Shown: positions 34,226 through 42,396 of the stretch, one piece after another
Layout of the letters: every line of letters starts with the position of its first letter
Numbering within the stretch: position 1 is the stretch's first letter
DNA from: CAYXLI01 sp964464925
Lineage (GTDB): Bacteria > Acidobacteriota > Terriglobia > Bryobacterales > Bryobacteraceae
Length of the DNA stretch: 64,000 nt
Reading direction: 5' to 3'
Assembly (NCBI GenBank): GCA_964464925.1
Contig: CAYXLI010000009.1
Span: 62,001-126,000, forward strand
Made by a program: the position numbers and the translations under genes
The notes under the pieces: generated by a model
What the model was told of the DNA's origin: nothing
What the model saw: only the letters and a program-made list of their open reading frames with translations
Database searches by the model: none

Positions 34226-35758
34226 CTATTTCTTCGCACGAGCGATGTTGAGATTCAGGGCGTACACTTGGCGGAACAATTCCCCGGTGCGCTCGGCGGC
34301 CCAGAGTTCCAGGTCAGCCTTGGCGCTGGTTCGTACAACCACAATGAGCCCTGAAGGACCGAGATGGCAATGCACGTCTTCGATCCGCTGCTCGCGGTTG
34401 GTATCGAGCGCATCGGCGAGCCGCAGAATCGGCATGAGCGCCGTCACAGTGCGCTTGCCTTCCGCAGCAAGCTTTTGAAACTGAGTGTGGCGGGTATTTG
34501 GGACCGCTTTCCGATGATACCGGCACAACTGAGCGATGAGCAGACGCTCCTCGTCCGTAAAGCCCGGAAGATCGGAATTCACAACCAGGTACTCGGAATG
34601 CTTGTGGTGTCCCGTATCGCTGATGTAATGACCGGTGTCATGCAAATACGCAGCGGCCTCCAGAATCTTCCCATCGTTTGGAGCCAGTTTGTGCATCGGC
34701 TGCAAACACTCGAAAACAACGTGCGCGATCTCGGCGACCTTTCTGCCGTGTTTCGTGGTTACCCCGAACTTGCGGGACAAGGCCTCAACCGCACGCAACT
34801 GCTCGCGAGTCAGCCGGCTGCGTTCGCGTCCCACGCCGCGCGCTGCGAGATCGGCAATGATGCCGTCGCGCACACCCGCCGTTGAGTAGTAGAGCGCCGG
34901 CGACTGAAACGCCTCGAGAACCTTTAGAAATACCGCCGCACCCGCGACAATTAGCTCGGCACGTCGCGGGCCTATACCGGCAATCTTCTTTCGTTGGACC
35001 AGCGTCTTGTGAGAGACCTCACTGTAAAACTTGCGAATCTGATTCGTGGTGGCACGCAGGTGATCTGCCTCTTCCCGGCGCGCGCGAGGAATTCGATTGA
35101 TCGCGCAGACTACCGCAGCAGCGCTCGAAGACGTGGCAACGGTGCGATCGAACCCGAACGTAGTGATACGCTTCAGCGCCGCCTGCAGTTTCTCCTCAAT
35201 GAATTCCTCCATGCGAAGCAGTTCAACCTCGGCGGGCGGATCCGATTTGAGAAACACCTCGCTGAGGCGGACTGCGCCGAGCGGGCGGGAGACTCCTTCC
35301 TGCAGGGCGCCGTTCTCACTGAGAATAATCTCTGCGCTGCCGCCGCCGACGTCGATCATAAGGAGGCGCTTGCCAGGATGCGGCCAGCGCGTCTGGACTC
35401 CCAGGTGGATGAGGCGTGCTTCTTCTGAACCGGAGATGACTTCAATGCGGGTGCCCACCGCTTCGGAAGCGCGCTCGATGAATTCAGCCTGGTTACTGGC
35501 ATCGCGTATGGCAGCGGTCGCGACGGCTCGGACTCCATGGACGTCGAACTTGCGATATGTTTCGGCCATTCGGGCCAGGACCTGGCAAACGAAGGTCATC
35601 GCATCCGCACTGACCGAGCCTGTACTGAACACACTGGTGCCAAGGCGGGTAACTTCGCGGTCAGCAGCGAGAATGCGCGTTGGCGCTCCTGGAAGCACTT
35701 CAGCGGCCTCCATCCGAACCGAGTTACTGCCGATATCGATCGCGGCGTAGCGCGGCAT
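34226..35758 (-). CDS. Exopolyphosphatase/pppGpp phosphohydrolase (Ppx/GppA family) with C-terminal HD domain
   Basis: I start at the ATG at 35758 (MPRYAAIDIGSNSVRMEAAE); the longer frame adds sequence that is antisense to the cupin gene's promoter side. 510 residues. The ASKHA phosphatase part has DIGSNSVR, VRAVATAAIRDASN and LLMIDVGGGSAEIILSEN, the phosphate and metal-binding loops of Ppx/GppA. The last third has AAYLHDTGHYISDTGHHKHS, an HD-type domain common in longer Ppx proteins. It degrades polyphosphate or pppGpp. The following CHAD half-proteins, which probably bind polyphosphate, fit this role. It is divergent from the cupin gene. Confidence 0.93.
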   Translation of the reverse strand: MPRYAAIDIGSNSVRMEAAEVLPGAPTRILAADREVTRLGTSVFSTGSVSADAMTFVCQVLARMAETYRKFDVHGVRAVATAAIRDASNQAEFIERASEAVGTRIEVISGSEEARLIHLGVQTRWPHPGKRLLMIDVGGGSAEIILSENGALQEGVSRPLGAVRLSEVFLKSDPPAEVELLRMEEFIEEKLQAALKRITTFGFDRTVATSSSAAAVVCAINRIPRARREEADHLRATTNQIRKFYSEVSHKTLVQRKKIAGIGPRRAELIVAGAAVFLKVLEAFQSPALYYSTAGVRDGIIADLAARGVGRERSRLTREQLRAVEALSRKFGVTTKHGRKVAEIAHVVFECLQPMHKLAPNDGKILEAAAYLHDTGHYISDTGHHKHSEYLVVNSDLPGFTDEERLLIAQLCRYHRKAVPNTRHTQFQKLAAEGKRTVTALMPILRLADALDTNREQRIEDVHCHLGPSGLIVVVRTSAKADLELWAAERTGELFRQVYALNLNIARAKK

Positions 35759-35833
35759 ATGGCTATAGTAACGTTCACATTCCTCTCTTTGCGCGAACGC
35801 TCTGCTAAATCCGAAATAAACTGGTAAGCACTT

Positions 35834-36250
35834 ATGTCTCACACAAGACGTGACTGTGCTCTGGCAATTGCTTCGCTCGCGCTGGCGCGTGCGGCGGATA
35901 CGAAGAAGTTGGAATCGAAAACCTATGCATTCGAAGATCTCCCTGTGAAGGTGAATAAGAACGGATCAAAGGGGAGAGCCGTGTTGAGCGGCGGGACGCA
36001 TGACAATTTCCCTATTGAAATGCACTTGACCGAATTACAGCCAGGGCAGGAACCCCATCCGCCGCATCATCATGTACACGAAGAGATGGTCCTGATCCAG
36101 TCGGGATTGCTTGAGGTAACGATCAATGGCAAAGCCTCGCGACTTGGACCAGGATCGGCGGCATTCGTGGCTTCCAACGAGGAGCATGGGTGGAAAAACG
36201 TAGGCGACACCAAGGCGCTGTACTTCGTGCTCGCGCTCGGAAGAGCTTAG
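35834..36250 (+). CDS. Cupin-domain protein, probably exported
   Basis: A 138-residue protein. Residues 1-21 (MSHTRRDCALAIASLALARA) have the twin-arginine-like TRRDCAL and a hydrophobic stretch, suggesting export. Residues 45-135 form a cupin barrel: EPHPPHHHVHEEMVLIQSGL carries the His and Glu metal ligands, and GPGSAAFVASNEEHGWKN the second motif with His. Such small cupins bind a metal and a small ligand; enzymatic activity is not predictable. It is transcribed divergently from the Ppx/GppA gene, with 75 bases between the starts. Relation to polyphosphate metabolism is not supported by the sequence. Confidence 0.82.
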   Translation: MSHTRRDCALAIASLALARAADTKKLESKTYAFEDLPVKVNKNGSKGRAVLSGGTHDNFPIEMHLTELQPGQEPHPPHHHVHEEMVLIQSGLLEVTINGKASRLGPGSAAFVASNEEHGWKNVGDTKALYFVLALGRA

Positions 36251-36260
36251 CGGCTCGCGT

Positions 36261-36266
36261 TATAAT
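36261..36266 (+). promoter_or_regulatory. Putative -10 box of the FHA-PP2C-kinase cassette
   Basis: A consensus TATAAT at 36261-36266 lies 27 bases before the FHA start codon, and a strong Shine-Dalgarno (AGGGAGGG, 36282-36289) follows. No good -35 is seen at 16-18 bases upstream, so the promoter call is tentative. Confidence 0.4.
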
Positions 36267-36293
36267 CGTGCCCTGACGTTCAGGGAGGGCCTC

Positions 36294-36677
36294 ATGCGCT
36301 ATACCATCGGGCGCGATCGCGGATGCGATATCCCGATCGCGGACGATTCTGTCAGTCGGGTGCACGCCGAGCTTACGTTCTCCGGCGGTGGACAGATCGT
36401 TCTCCGCGATTGCGGCAGCAGCAACGGGACCACCTTGCTCCGGGCGGGCACGCAAAAGCGCGTGCAACAGGAGCAGGTGTTTGCCGCCGATGAGGTACGG
36501 TTCGGCGCGGTGACACTATCGGTGAAAGACATGCTCAATGCGATCAATGCGAAAAGTCCAGCGCCGGCGCCCGTGCCCCGGAAGACGAACGACTCGAAGG
36601 TAATCCATTGCTCCTGCGGCGCGATCAAACGTACCGATGAATACTGCACGGCCTGCGGACAAGGGCCGAGTGCATGA
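36294..36677 (+). CDS. FHA-domain protein with C-terminal zinc-ribbon-like segment
   Basis: A 127-residue cytoplasmic protein. Residues 1-80 are an FHA phosphothreonine-binding domain: TIGRDRGCDIPIADDSVSRV then HAELTF, and DCGSSNGTTLL contain the conserved Gly-Arg, Ser-Arg-x-His and Ser-x-Asn-Gly residues. After a Pro-rich linker (about 85-98) the end has HCSCGAIKRTDEYCTACGQG, a CxC...CxxC pattern that could bind zinc. AGGGAGGG precedes the ATG. It is the first gene of a cassette with two PP2C phosphatases and a Ser/Thr kinase, so it is a likely reader of the kinase's phosphorylation marks. Confidence 0.88.
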   Translation: MRYTIGRDRGCDIPIADDSVSRVHAELTFSGGGQIVLRDCGSSNGTTLLRAGTQKRVQQEQVFAADEVRFGAVTLSVKDMLNAINAKSPAPAPVPRKTNDSKVIHCSCGAIKRTDEYCTACGQGPSA

Positions 36678-36756
36678 GCGCATGCGCCTCCCTTCTCAGG
36701 CCGCGCCGCCCGTTCTTTCCATCCCCGATCGCCGCAGCAGCCGATGATCTCATCGA

Positions 36757-37659
36757 ATGGGCATAGTCATCACGAGCGGATCCGCGCAAAATATAGGCGC
36801 GCGCTCCAACCAGCAGGATGCCATGCAAGTGGTGGAGACGCCGGGCGGCGGCGTACTGGCCATTCTTTGCGATGGCATGGGAGGCCTGGAGGGCGGGCAG
36901 CTCGCGGCCCAGACCGCGATCACCGCCTTCCGGGACTACTTCCTCGTTCGTGGCTCACTGTTTGAAGCTGGAGGTGTAGCGAACGCGGCTGTGGCGGCGT
37001 TACGGAGAAATACAGGCACTACTCTGATTGCCGCGCATGTGACGCCTGGGCAGTTTGAATGGATTTCCATCGGGGATAGCCCCCTATATCTGCTGCGTGA
37101 GGGCTCATTGCAGCAAGTGAACAAGCCGCACGTTTACGCGAACCTCCTCACGGCCGAAGAGGCGGAGGTGCACCCGGAGCGGGACTCCCTCACCAGCTAC
37201 GTCGGAATCCCGGCGCTGATTGAGATCGATCAATCGCCCGTGCCCGTGCCGCTTCGTGCCGGTGACCGCGTGATACTTGCGAGTGACGGGCTCTCACGTG
37301 CGCTGCAGCCGGCTGACATTGTGCAGACAATGAAACCCGATGCGCAGGCGAGTTGCAATGCGCTCGTCGCGGAGGTCCTGTCGCAGAAACGGCCTGGACA
37401 AGACAACGTGTCAGTCATCACCGTATCGGTTGATGCACAGGAACCGGCCGTGTCTCCGAAAAACATCGGCAACGGTTGGGGACTCATCGCGGCACTGTTT
37501 TTGACCTTGCCTGCCGCGGGGCTGACATGGCATGCGATGATCGGCGGCTCCCGGCCGGAGCGGCGAGGCGCCGCTGCGAGGGAATCCTCTAAACTGTCAA
37601 CGGCGAATCCACCTCAAGCTCTCACCGCTGACGAGCCTCGCGCCGGAACAAAGGACTGA
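36757..37659 (+). CDS. PP2C-type Ser/Thr phosphatase with C-terminal membrane anchor
   Basis: A 300-residue protein. The PP2C core is complete: R16-x-x-Q-Q-D21, CDGMGG with D39, IGDS with D107, ASDG with D177 and GQDN with D216, all metal-binding positions. Residues 241-260 (WGLIAALFLTLPAAGLTWHA) form a single transmembrane helix, with a short tail outside or in the periplasm. It would dephosphorylate the kinase or its targets at the membrane. The stop shares one base with the ATG of a second PP2C gene (37657-37661, TGATG), so the two phosphatases are made together. 79 bases separate it from the FHA gene. Confidence 0.9.
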   Translation: MGIVITSGSAQNIGARSNQQDAMQVVETPGGGVLAILCDGMGGLEGGQLAAQTAITAFRDYFLVRGSLFEAGGVANAAVAALRRNTGTTLIAAHVTPGQFEWISIGDSPLYLLREGSLQQVNKPHVYANLLTAEEAEVHPERDSLTSYVGIPALIEIDQSPVPVPLRAGDRVILASDGLSRALQPADIVQTMKPDAQASCNALVAEVLSQKRPGQDNVSVITVSVDAQEPAVSPKNIGNGWGLIAALFLTLPAAGLTWHAMIGGSRPERRGAAARESSKLSTANPPQALTADEPRAGTKD

Positions 37660-38387
37660 TGTTCCTCACAGCAAAATTGAGCGATCGAGGCGCCCGGCGC
37701 GTAAACGAAGATGCGGTTGATTACTTCGTAGACGGGAACCGGGGCTGCTGGGTGGTGGCCGATGGACTCGGCGGACATCACGGAGGAGAAATCGCGTCCG
37801 GGCTTGCGGTGGCAGCGATCATCGCGGCCTTCCAACGCAATCCGGACTGCACTCCGGAATCGATGCGGAGCCACTTACTCGCCGCAAATCAGGCTATTGT
37901 GGAAAGACAGCGGAATGCACCGGAGTTAAGCATCATGCGGTCTACGATCGTGGCCATAATTGCGTCCGAATCTATGTCTGTGTCAGGACATGCCGGAGAC
38001 TCGCGCCTCTATCATTTCCGCGGTGGACGGATTCTGCGCCATACCCGCGATCACAGCGTGCCGCAGGCCCTGGCTGAGGCGGGTGAGATCGAGCTCTCCG
38101 CGATTCGCAGGCATGAGGATCGCAACAGCTTGCTCCGGACCTTGGGGTCGGCAGAAAAGGAAATGAAGCCAGAAGTCGCCGCCTTATTCTCGACGCAGCC
38201 CGGCGACGCGATGCTGCTCTGCTCGGATGGGCTCTGGGAACCGGTGGTGGAGCACCAGATGGAAGAAGATCTGCAAGCCGCCCGCTCGCCGGAGGAGTGG
38301 CTCGAACGCATGCAGTTGCGAATCCGTCAGGCGAGCGATCCTGAGCAGGACAACTATTCGGCGCTCGCAATCTGGAGGCTCGCTTGA
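37659..38387 (+). CDS. PP2C-type Ser/Thr phosphatase (soluble)
   Basis: A 242-residue PP2C phosphatase without membrane segments. Motifs in order: VNED (E17, D18), VADGLGGHHGGE (D35), GHAGDSRLYHF, LLCSDGLWEPV and EQDNYSAL. All metal-coordinating positions are kept, so it should be active. Compared with its neighbour it lacks the membrane anchor; the pair probably covers soluble and membrane pools of phosphoproteins. It overlaps the kinase gene downstream by 4 bases (TTGA, 38384-38387). Two PP2C genes in a row are unusual for a single kinase. Confidence 0.92.
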   Translation: MFLTAKLSDRGARRVNEDAVDYFVDGNRGCWVVADGLGGHHGGEIASGLAVAAIIAAFQRNPDCTPESMRSHLLAANQAIVERQRNAPELSIMRSTIVAIIASESMSVSGHAGDSRLYHFRGGRILRHTRDHSVPQALAEAGEIELSAIRRHEDRNSLLRTLGSAEKEMKPEVAALFSTQPGDAMLLCSDGLWEPVVEHQMEEDLQAARSPEEWLERMQLRIRQASDPEQDNYSALAIWRLA

Positions 38388-40150
38388 CGGAAGCTGCGCA
38401 GCTCTGCATGGGCTGCATGGAGGCTCGCGGGCCTGCTCCGGTGTGTCCGCGCTGTGGGTATAACGATGCCGCCCCGCTTACGACGGCGTTATATCTGAAG
38501 CACCGAACTGTCCTCAAGGAACAGTACTTGGTCGGAAGGATGCTCGGGCACGGCGGCTTCGGAATCACGTATCTCGGTTGGGACCTGATGCTGGAGCGGA
38601 AGATCGCGATCAAGGAATATCTTCCGAGCGGCATGGCGTCCCGCATCACGGGAGAAGCACAAGTAGTCGCGCACTCCGGCCAGGCGAAAAAGGACTTTGA
38701 ATGGGGACTGGAAAGGTTCCTGGACGAAGCCCGCACACTCGCCAAGTTCCAGAATCATCCCGGCATTGTGGCGGTGCTGAATTTCTTCCGGGAGAACGGC
38801 ACCGCGTATCTGATCATGGATTATCTCGACGGGATCACTCTCGACGAGTACCTGCGGCGCAAGAACGGCCGCATCGGGTTCGACCGGGCGTTGCGGATTC
38901 TGATGCCCGTGATGGATGCGCTGCGCGAAGTGCACAAGGCCAATATCATGCATCGGGATATAAGCCCGGACAACGTCTACCTGTGCAGAAGCGGTCCGGT
39001 GAAGGTGCTCGATTTCGGAGCTGCCCGGCATGCGATTAGCCAGCACAGCCGGAATCTGTCCATCATCCTCAAAGAAGGTTATGCGCCGGAAGAGCAGTAT
39101 CGCACCAAAGGCAATCAGGGTCCTTGGACCGACGTATACGCCGTTGCGGCTACGCTCTACAAGGCGATTACCGGGCATCGACCGCCCTCTGCGCTCGACC
39201 GCCTGGATACGGACGAGTTGCAAAGCCCGGGCGGCTTGGGCGTGGAGATGCCTACGGAAGCGGAAGCGGCTCTGGTGAAGGCGCTCGCCGTGAGGGCAGT
39301 GGACCGCTTCGCAACAATGGAGGACTTCCAGGCGGCAATCGGGTGGCCTTGCGGCCGTGGTGCCGGGGTCAACACACAAACGGGAGCGGGGTCCGCAGCC
39401 GCGGCAGCAGTCCCGTCCAGGATCGTTTCGAGCATCCCTGAGCCCGACGAAGAGACGAGGGTGATATCGGCTCCGCTGCCCGCTGCGGCGGTTTCATTAG
39501 CTGCTGCGGCAGCGGAGCTTGCTCCGAAGAGAAGCTTTCCAAAGTGGATGTTTGCAGTTGGAAGCGGGCTTGCTATTGGACTTGTGGTGATGCTGTCCAT
39601 CTTCAGGCACGACAAGCCTGCTGCCGCTCCCGCACCCGCTCAGGTTCAGCAGGCCAATCCTCCGGTTGCGGATACGGGCGTGCCTGCTCCTGGTCAAGTC
39701 GACACGAAACGTCCATCGTCCATGCCGGTGAATGCGCCCTCGCCGGTGCCAACGTCCGTCAAGGCGGCAGAGGGGACCGCGGCTGCAGCGCCAACGCCTG
39801 TGGTCGCGAAACCGGCAGATCGAGTCGTGCAGGTCGCTGTTGCGCATGACCATGGCGGATCCTTCTCAGACAACTGCCAGGGGCAATTAATCGTCAGCGG
39901 CGACAGCATCGAGTTCCGTGGCAGTCAGCACACGTTTCAGGTCAAGAAGATGGACTTGATTGAGGCGAAGATGAACAACGGCTTCGTACGCGCGCTCGGA
40001 AAAGCGTTCGGCCGGGGCAACTCTGCCCTCGGCGGGCAGAACTCTTTCCACATACGCATCCCCGGCGGCAAATTCAATTTTGTGGCACTCGGCGAGGACC
40101 GTAAAGCTGGCGCGGCCACAATCCTGAATGCAATTCGCGGGAAGCCCTGA
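38384..40150 (+). CDS. Transmembrane Ser/Thr protein kinase with N-terminal zinc ribbon and C-terminal PH-like region
   Basis: TTG start overlapping the previous stop, with GGAGG 6 bases upstream; 588 residues. Zinc ribbon: C8-x2-C11 and C21-x2-C24. Kinase domain about 48-325: G55-HGGFG loop, K77 in AIKEYLPSG, H190-R-D-I-S-P-D-N197 and D210-F-G; all catalytic residues are present. A Pro/Ala-rich linker leads to one transmembrane helix at about 386-406 (WMFAVGSGLAIGLVVMLSIF), then another Pro/Ala linker and a beta-rich C-terminal domain (CQGQLIVSGDSIEFRGSQHT ... FHIRIPGGKFNFVALG) that resembles a bacterial PH-like fold. The zinc-ribbon/IKEYLPSG kinase type is known from FHA/PP2C cassettes. Ligand unknown. 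Confidence 0.92.
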   Translation: MTEAAQLCMGCMEARGPAPVCPRCGYNDAAPLTTALYLKHRTVLKEQYLVGRMLGHGGFGITYLGWDLMLERKIAIKEYLPSGMASRITGEAQVVAHSGQAKKDFEWGLERFLDEARTLAKFQNHPGIVAVLNFFRENGTAYLIMDYLDGITLDEYLRRKNGRIGFDRALRILMPVMDALREVHKANIMHRDISPDNVYLCRSGPVKVLDFGAARHAISQHSRNLSIILKEGYAPEEQYRTKGNQGPWTDVYAVAATLYKAITGHRPPSALDRLDTDELQSPGGLGVEMPTEAEAALVKALAVRAVDRFATMEDFQAAIGWPCGRGAGVNTQTGAGSAAAAAVPSRIVSSIPEPDEETRVISAPLPAAAVSLAAAAAELAPKRSFPKWMFAVGSGLAIGLVVMLSIFRHDKPAAAPAPAQVQQANPPVADTGVPAPGQVDTKRPSSMPVNAPSPVPTSVKAAEGTAAAAPTPVVAKPADRVVQVAVAHDHGGSFSDNCQGQLIVSGDSIEFRGSQHTFQVKKMDLIEAKMNNGFVRALGKAFGRGNSALGGQNSFHIRIPGGKFNFVALGEDRKAGAATILNAIRGKP

Positions 40151-40151
40151 G

Positions 40152-41048
40152 CTACTTGCCTTTCAGGTAGTGGTCGAACCAGGCGATCATCTCGCGTTCC
40201 GCTGCCTCCGCGTCTTTACCCTTGAAGCCGTGGTCCGCTCCTTCGAACGTCACTAACTTCGTTTCGACGCCGGCTGACTTAAGGCGATCTGTAATCCACC
40301 CCGCGTGCTCGTAGTTCACGTATCGATCCACTGTGCCGTGCAGCGTCAGTACCGGAGCGGCTACCGGCGTCACCCAGTTCAGCGGGCTGGCCATGATGTA
40401 TCGCGCGCGGGCGTGCTCCACGTCACCGCCGAGGAACAGCGGCAGCACCTCGCAGGCGTCTACGCTCTTGCCACAGGATTTTGTAAGGTCGGTGGGGCCA
40501 TAGTAGTTCACGACGGCTTGCACTTTGTCGGAAACACCTGCGTATTCCTGAGTCTCGAACTCAGGCACGTTCGCCGTGAGACCGAGCATCAGCACGAGAT
40601 GACCGCCGGCGGAATCGCCCGTTACGCCGATCCGGCTCGGATCGATCCCGAACTTCGACGCATTGGACCGAAAAAACCGAATCGCGGTCTTCACATCCTG
40701 AACTGCGGCGGGAAAGGGATACTTTGGCGCAAGGCCGTAACTGATCGTAGCGACGGCGTACCCATTCTGCGCCAGACGAATCGCTTGTGGAATCTTGCTT
40801 TGGCGCTTGCCGGCGCGGAATCCGCCGCCGTGCACCATCACGATCAGCGGTAGAGGCTGCTGCGCGTCCTTCGGTCTTAGAAAGTCCGCCGCCAGGTTCT
40901 CGTGTGCATTCGAGTAAACCTGGTCGGGAAGATACGTCAAGTTGTCCGGAACTTGTGCAAACGCGGAAGCCGCGATAAGGAAGCTAAGCAATAATCTTTT
41001 TGGCGACGACACCGGCCACGTCCGTGAGCCGGAAGTTCCGGCCTGCAT
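40152..41048 (-). CDS. Exported alpha/beta-hydrolase (esterase, HSL/BD-FAE-like)
   Basis: The catalytic domain is clear: MVHGGGFRAGKR oxyanion motif, GVTGDSAGGHLVLM nucleophile Ser, VDRYVNYEH with Asp and GADHGFKG with His, as in carboxylesterases/feruloyl-esterase-like hydrolases. A signal peptide is visible as KRLLLSFLIAASAFAQ. The exact start is uncertain: I use the ATG at 41048, but ATGs at 41069 and beyond, or a TTG at 40991, are possible, because the N-terminus lies inside the end of the DUF1501 gene (stop 40984), which is in the same operon upstream. The mature domain has about 250 residues. Substrate unknown. Confidence 0.85.
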   Translation of the reverse strand: MQAGTSGSRTWPVSSPKRLLLSFLIAASAFAQVPDNLTYLPDQVYSNAHENLAADFLRPKDAQQPLPLIVMVHGGGFRAGKRQSKIPQAIRLAQNGYAVATISYGLAPKYPFPAAVQDVKTAIRFFRSNASKFGIDPSRIGVTGDSAGGHLVLMLGLTANVPEFETQEYAGVSDKVQAVVNYYGPTDLTKSCGKSVDACEVLPLFLGGDVEHARARYIMASPLNWVTPVAAPVLTLHGTVDRYVNYEHAGWITDRLKSAGVETKLVTFEGADHGFKGKDAEAAEREMIAWFDHYLKGK

Positions 41049-42396
41049 AGTAGTAAGTGAGCTTTTCATGTTCCAGACCGAGCAGGTACAAAATCGTCGC
41101 ATGCAGGTCATGCAGGTGCATGCGATCTTCCACTGAATAATATCCGAAGTCGTCCGTACTGCCGTAGCTGAAGCCCGCTTTCACGCCGCCGCCGGCCATC
41201 CACATCGTGTAGCCATACGGATTGTGATCGCGCCCGTCGCCGCCCTCCACTACCGGAGTGCGGCCGAACTCACCGCCCCAGACGACGAGCGTGTCCGTCA
41301 ACATGCCCCGCGCCTTCAGGTCCTTCAGCAGGCCCGCGATGGGCTTATCGACCTCTTTGGCATTCTTGGTATGGAGCCGGATGAGTTCGCTGTGCTGATC
41401 CCATTTGTAGCTGTGCGAGCATTGCACGAAGCGTACACCGCGTTCCGCGAGGCGCCGCGCCATGAGGCACTGCCAGCCGAAGTCGCGCGTTTCTTCTTTG
41501 TCCAGCCCATACAGTTTCTTGGTGGCTTCGGATTCCTTCTCGATCTCGAACGCTTCAGGCGCCTCCGTCTGCATGCGGAAGGCGAGTTCGAACGCTTGAA
41601 TGCGCGCCTCCAGCTCACCATCGTACTCGCGCACCATTGCGTGCTGCCGGTTCATTTTCTGCAGCATGTCGAGTTCATAGCGCTGCTGCTCGGGCGTGAG
41701 GCCTTTGTTCGTGAGGTATTCGATCGGTTCGGTCAGGTCCTGGATCTTCATGCCCGCGTTGCCGATGGCAGTACCTTGGTAGGCGGCGGGAAGGAACGCG
41801 GAGCTCCAGTTCTTTGCACCGCCATGGGCAAGCGACGGCTTGATCGTGATGAAGCCCGGCAGGTTTTGATTGTCGCTGCCGAGACCGTAGGTCACCCAGG
41901 AACCCATGCTGGGCCGCGTGAACGTGTTCGACCCGGTGTGCAGTTGCAGGCTGGCTCCGCCGTGCGCCACGCTGTCGCCCACAACGCTTTTCAAGATGCA
42001 GAGGTCGTCCACGCACTCCGCTACATTCGGGAAAAGGCTGCTGACCCAGAGACCGCTTTGCCCGTGCTGTTTGAACTCCCACGGCGATTTCATCAGCGCC
42101 CCGGTGTTTCCGGCCGCAAATGTAAGCGGTTGTTTGAAGGGTAGCGGCTTTTCGTTGTACTGCTCCAGCTTCGGTTTGTAGTCGAATGTGTCGATGCTGG
42201 AAGGGCCGCCGTGCATGAAGAGGAAGATGACGCGTTTGGCCCTGGCGGGGAAGTGCGGCTGTCGTACCGCCATCGGATTCTGCGGCGCCGAGGTGGCCGC
42301 TTGGGCCATCAGGGACGTCAGCCCGAGGGTGCCGAAACCGCAGGCACATTGGCGCAACAAGGCGCGGCGGGAAATGGGCGATCGATCAGTCGACAT
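40984..42396 (-). CDS. DUF1501 exported protein (Tat leader)
   Basis: A 470-residue protein. The leader SPISRRALLRQCACGFGTLG is a twin-arginine signal. HGGPSSIDTFDYKPKLEQYN followed by EKPLPF and the closing DLHATILYLLGLEHEKLTYY belong to the DUF1501 family, which is distantly sulfatase-like (alkaline phosphatase superfamily fold). Its partner is always the cytochrome-like DUF1549/DUF1553 protein, here the upstream gene, overlapped by 11 bases. The pair is widespread in acidobacteria and planctomycetes; biochemical function is not known to me. The end overlaps the following esterase gene. Confidence 0.93.
   Translation of the reverse strand: MSTDRSPISRRALLRQCACGFGTLGLTSLMAQAATSAPQNPMAVRQPHFPARAKRVIFLFMHGGPSSIDTFDYKPKLEQYNEKPLPFKQPLTFAAGNTGALMKSPWEFKQHGQSGLWVSSLFPNVAECVDDLCILKSVVGDSVAHGGASLQLHTGSNTFTRPSMGSWVTYGLGSDNQNLPGFITIKPSLAHGGAKNWSSAFLPAAYQGTAIGNAGMKIQDLTEPIEYLTNKGLTPEQQRYELDMLQKMNRQHAMVREYDGELEARIQAFELAFRMQTEAPEAFEIEKESEATKKLYGLDKEETRDFGWQCLMARRLAERGVRFVQCSHSYKWDQHSELIRLHTKNAKEVDKPIAGLLKDLKARGMLTDTLVVWGGEFGRTPVVEGGDGRDHNPYGYTMWMAGGGVKAGFSYGSTDDFGYYSVEDRMHLHDLHATILYLLGLEHEKLTYYYAGRNFRLTDVAGVVAKKIIA

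Noticed and set aside
41224..42144. A 306-codon open frame on the plus strand
   Set aside because: Antisense to the DUF1501 gene, no family similarity.
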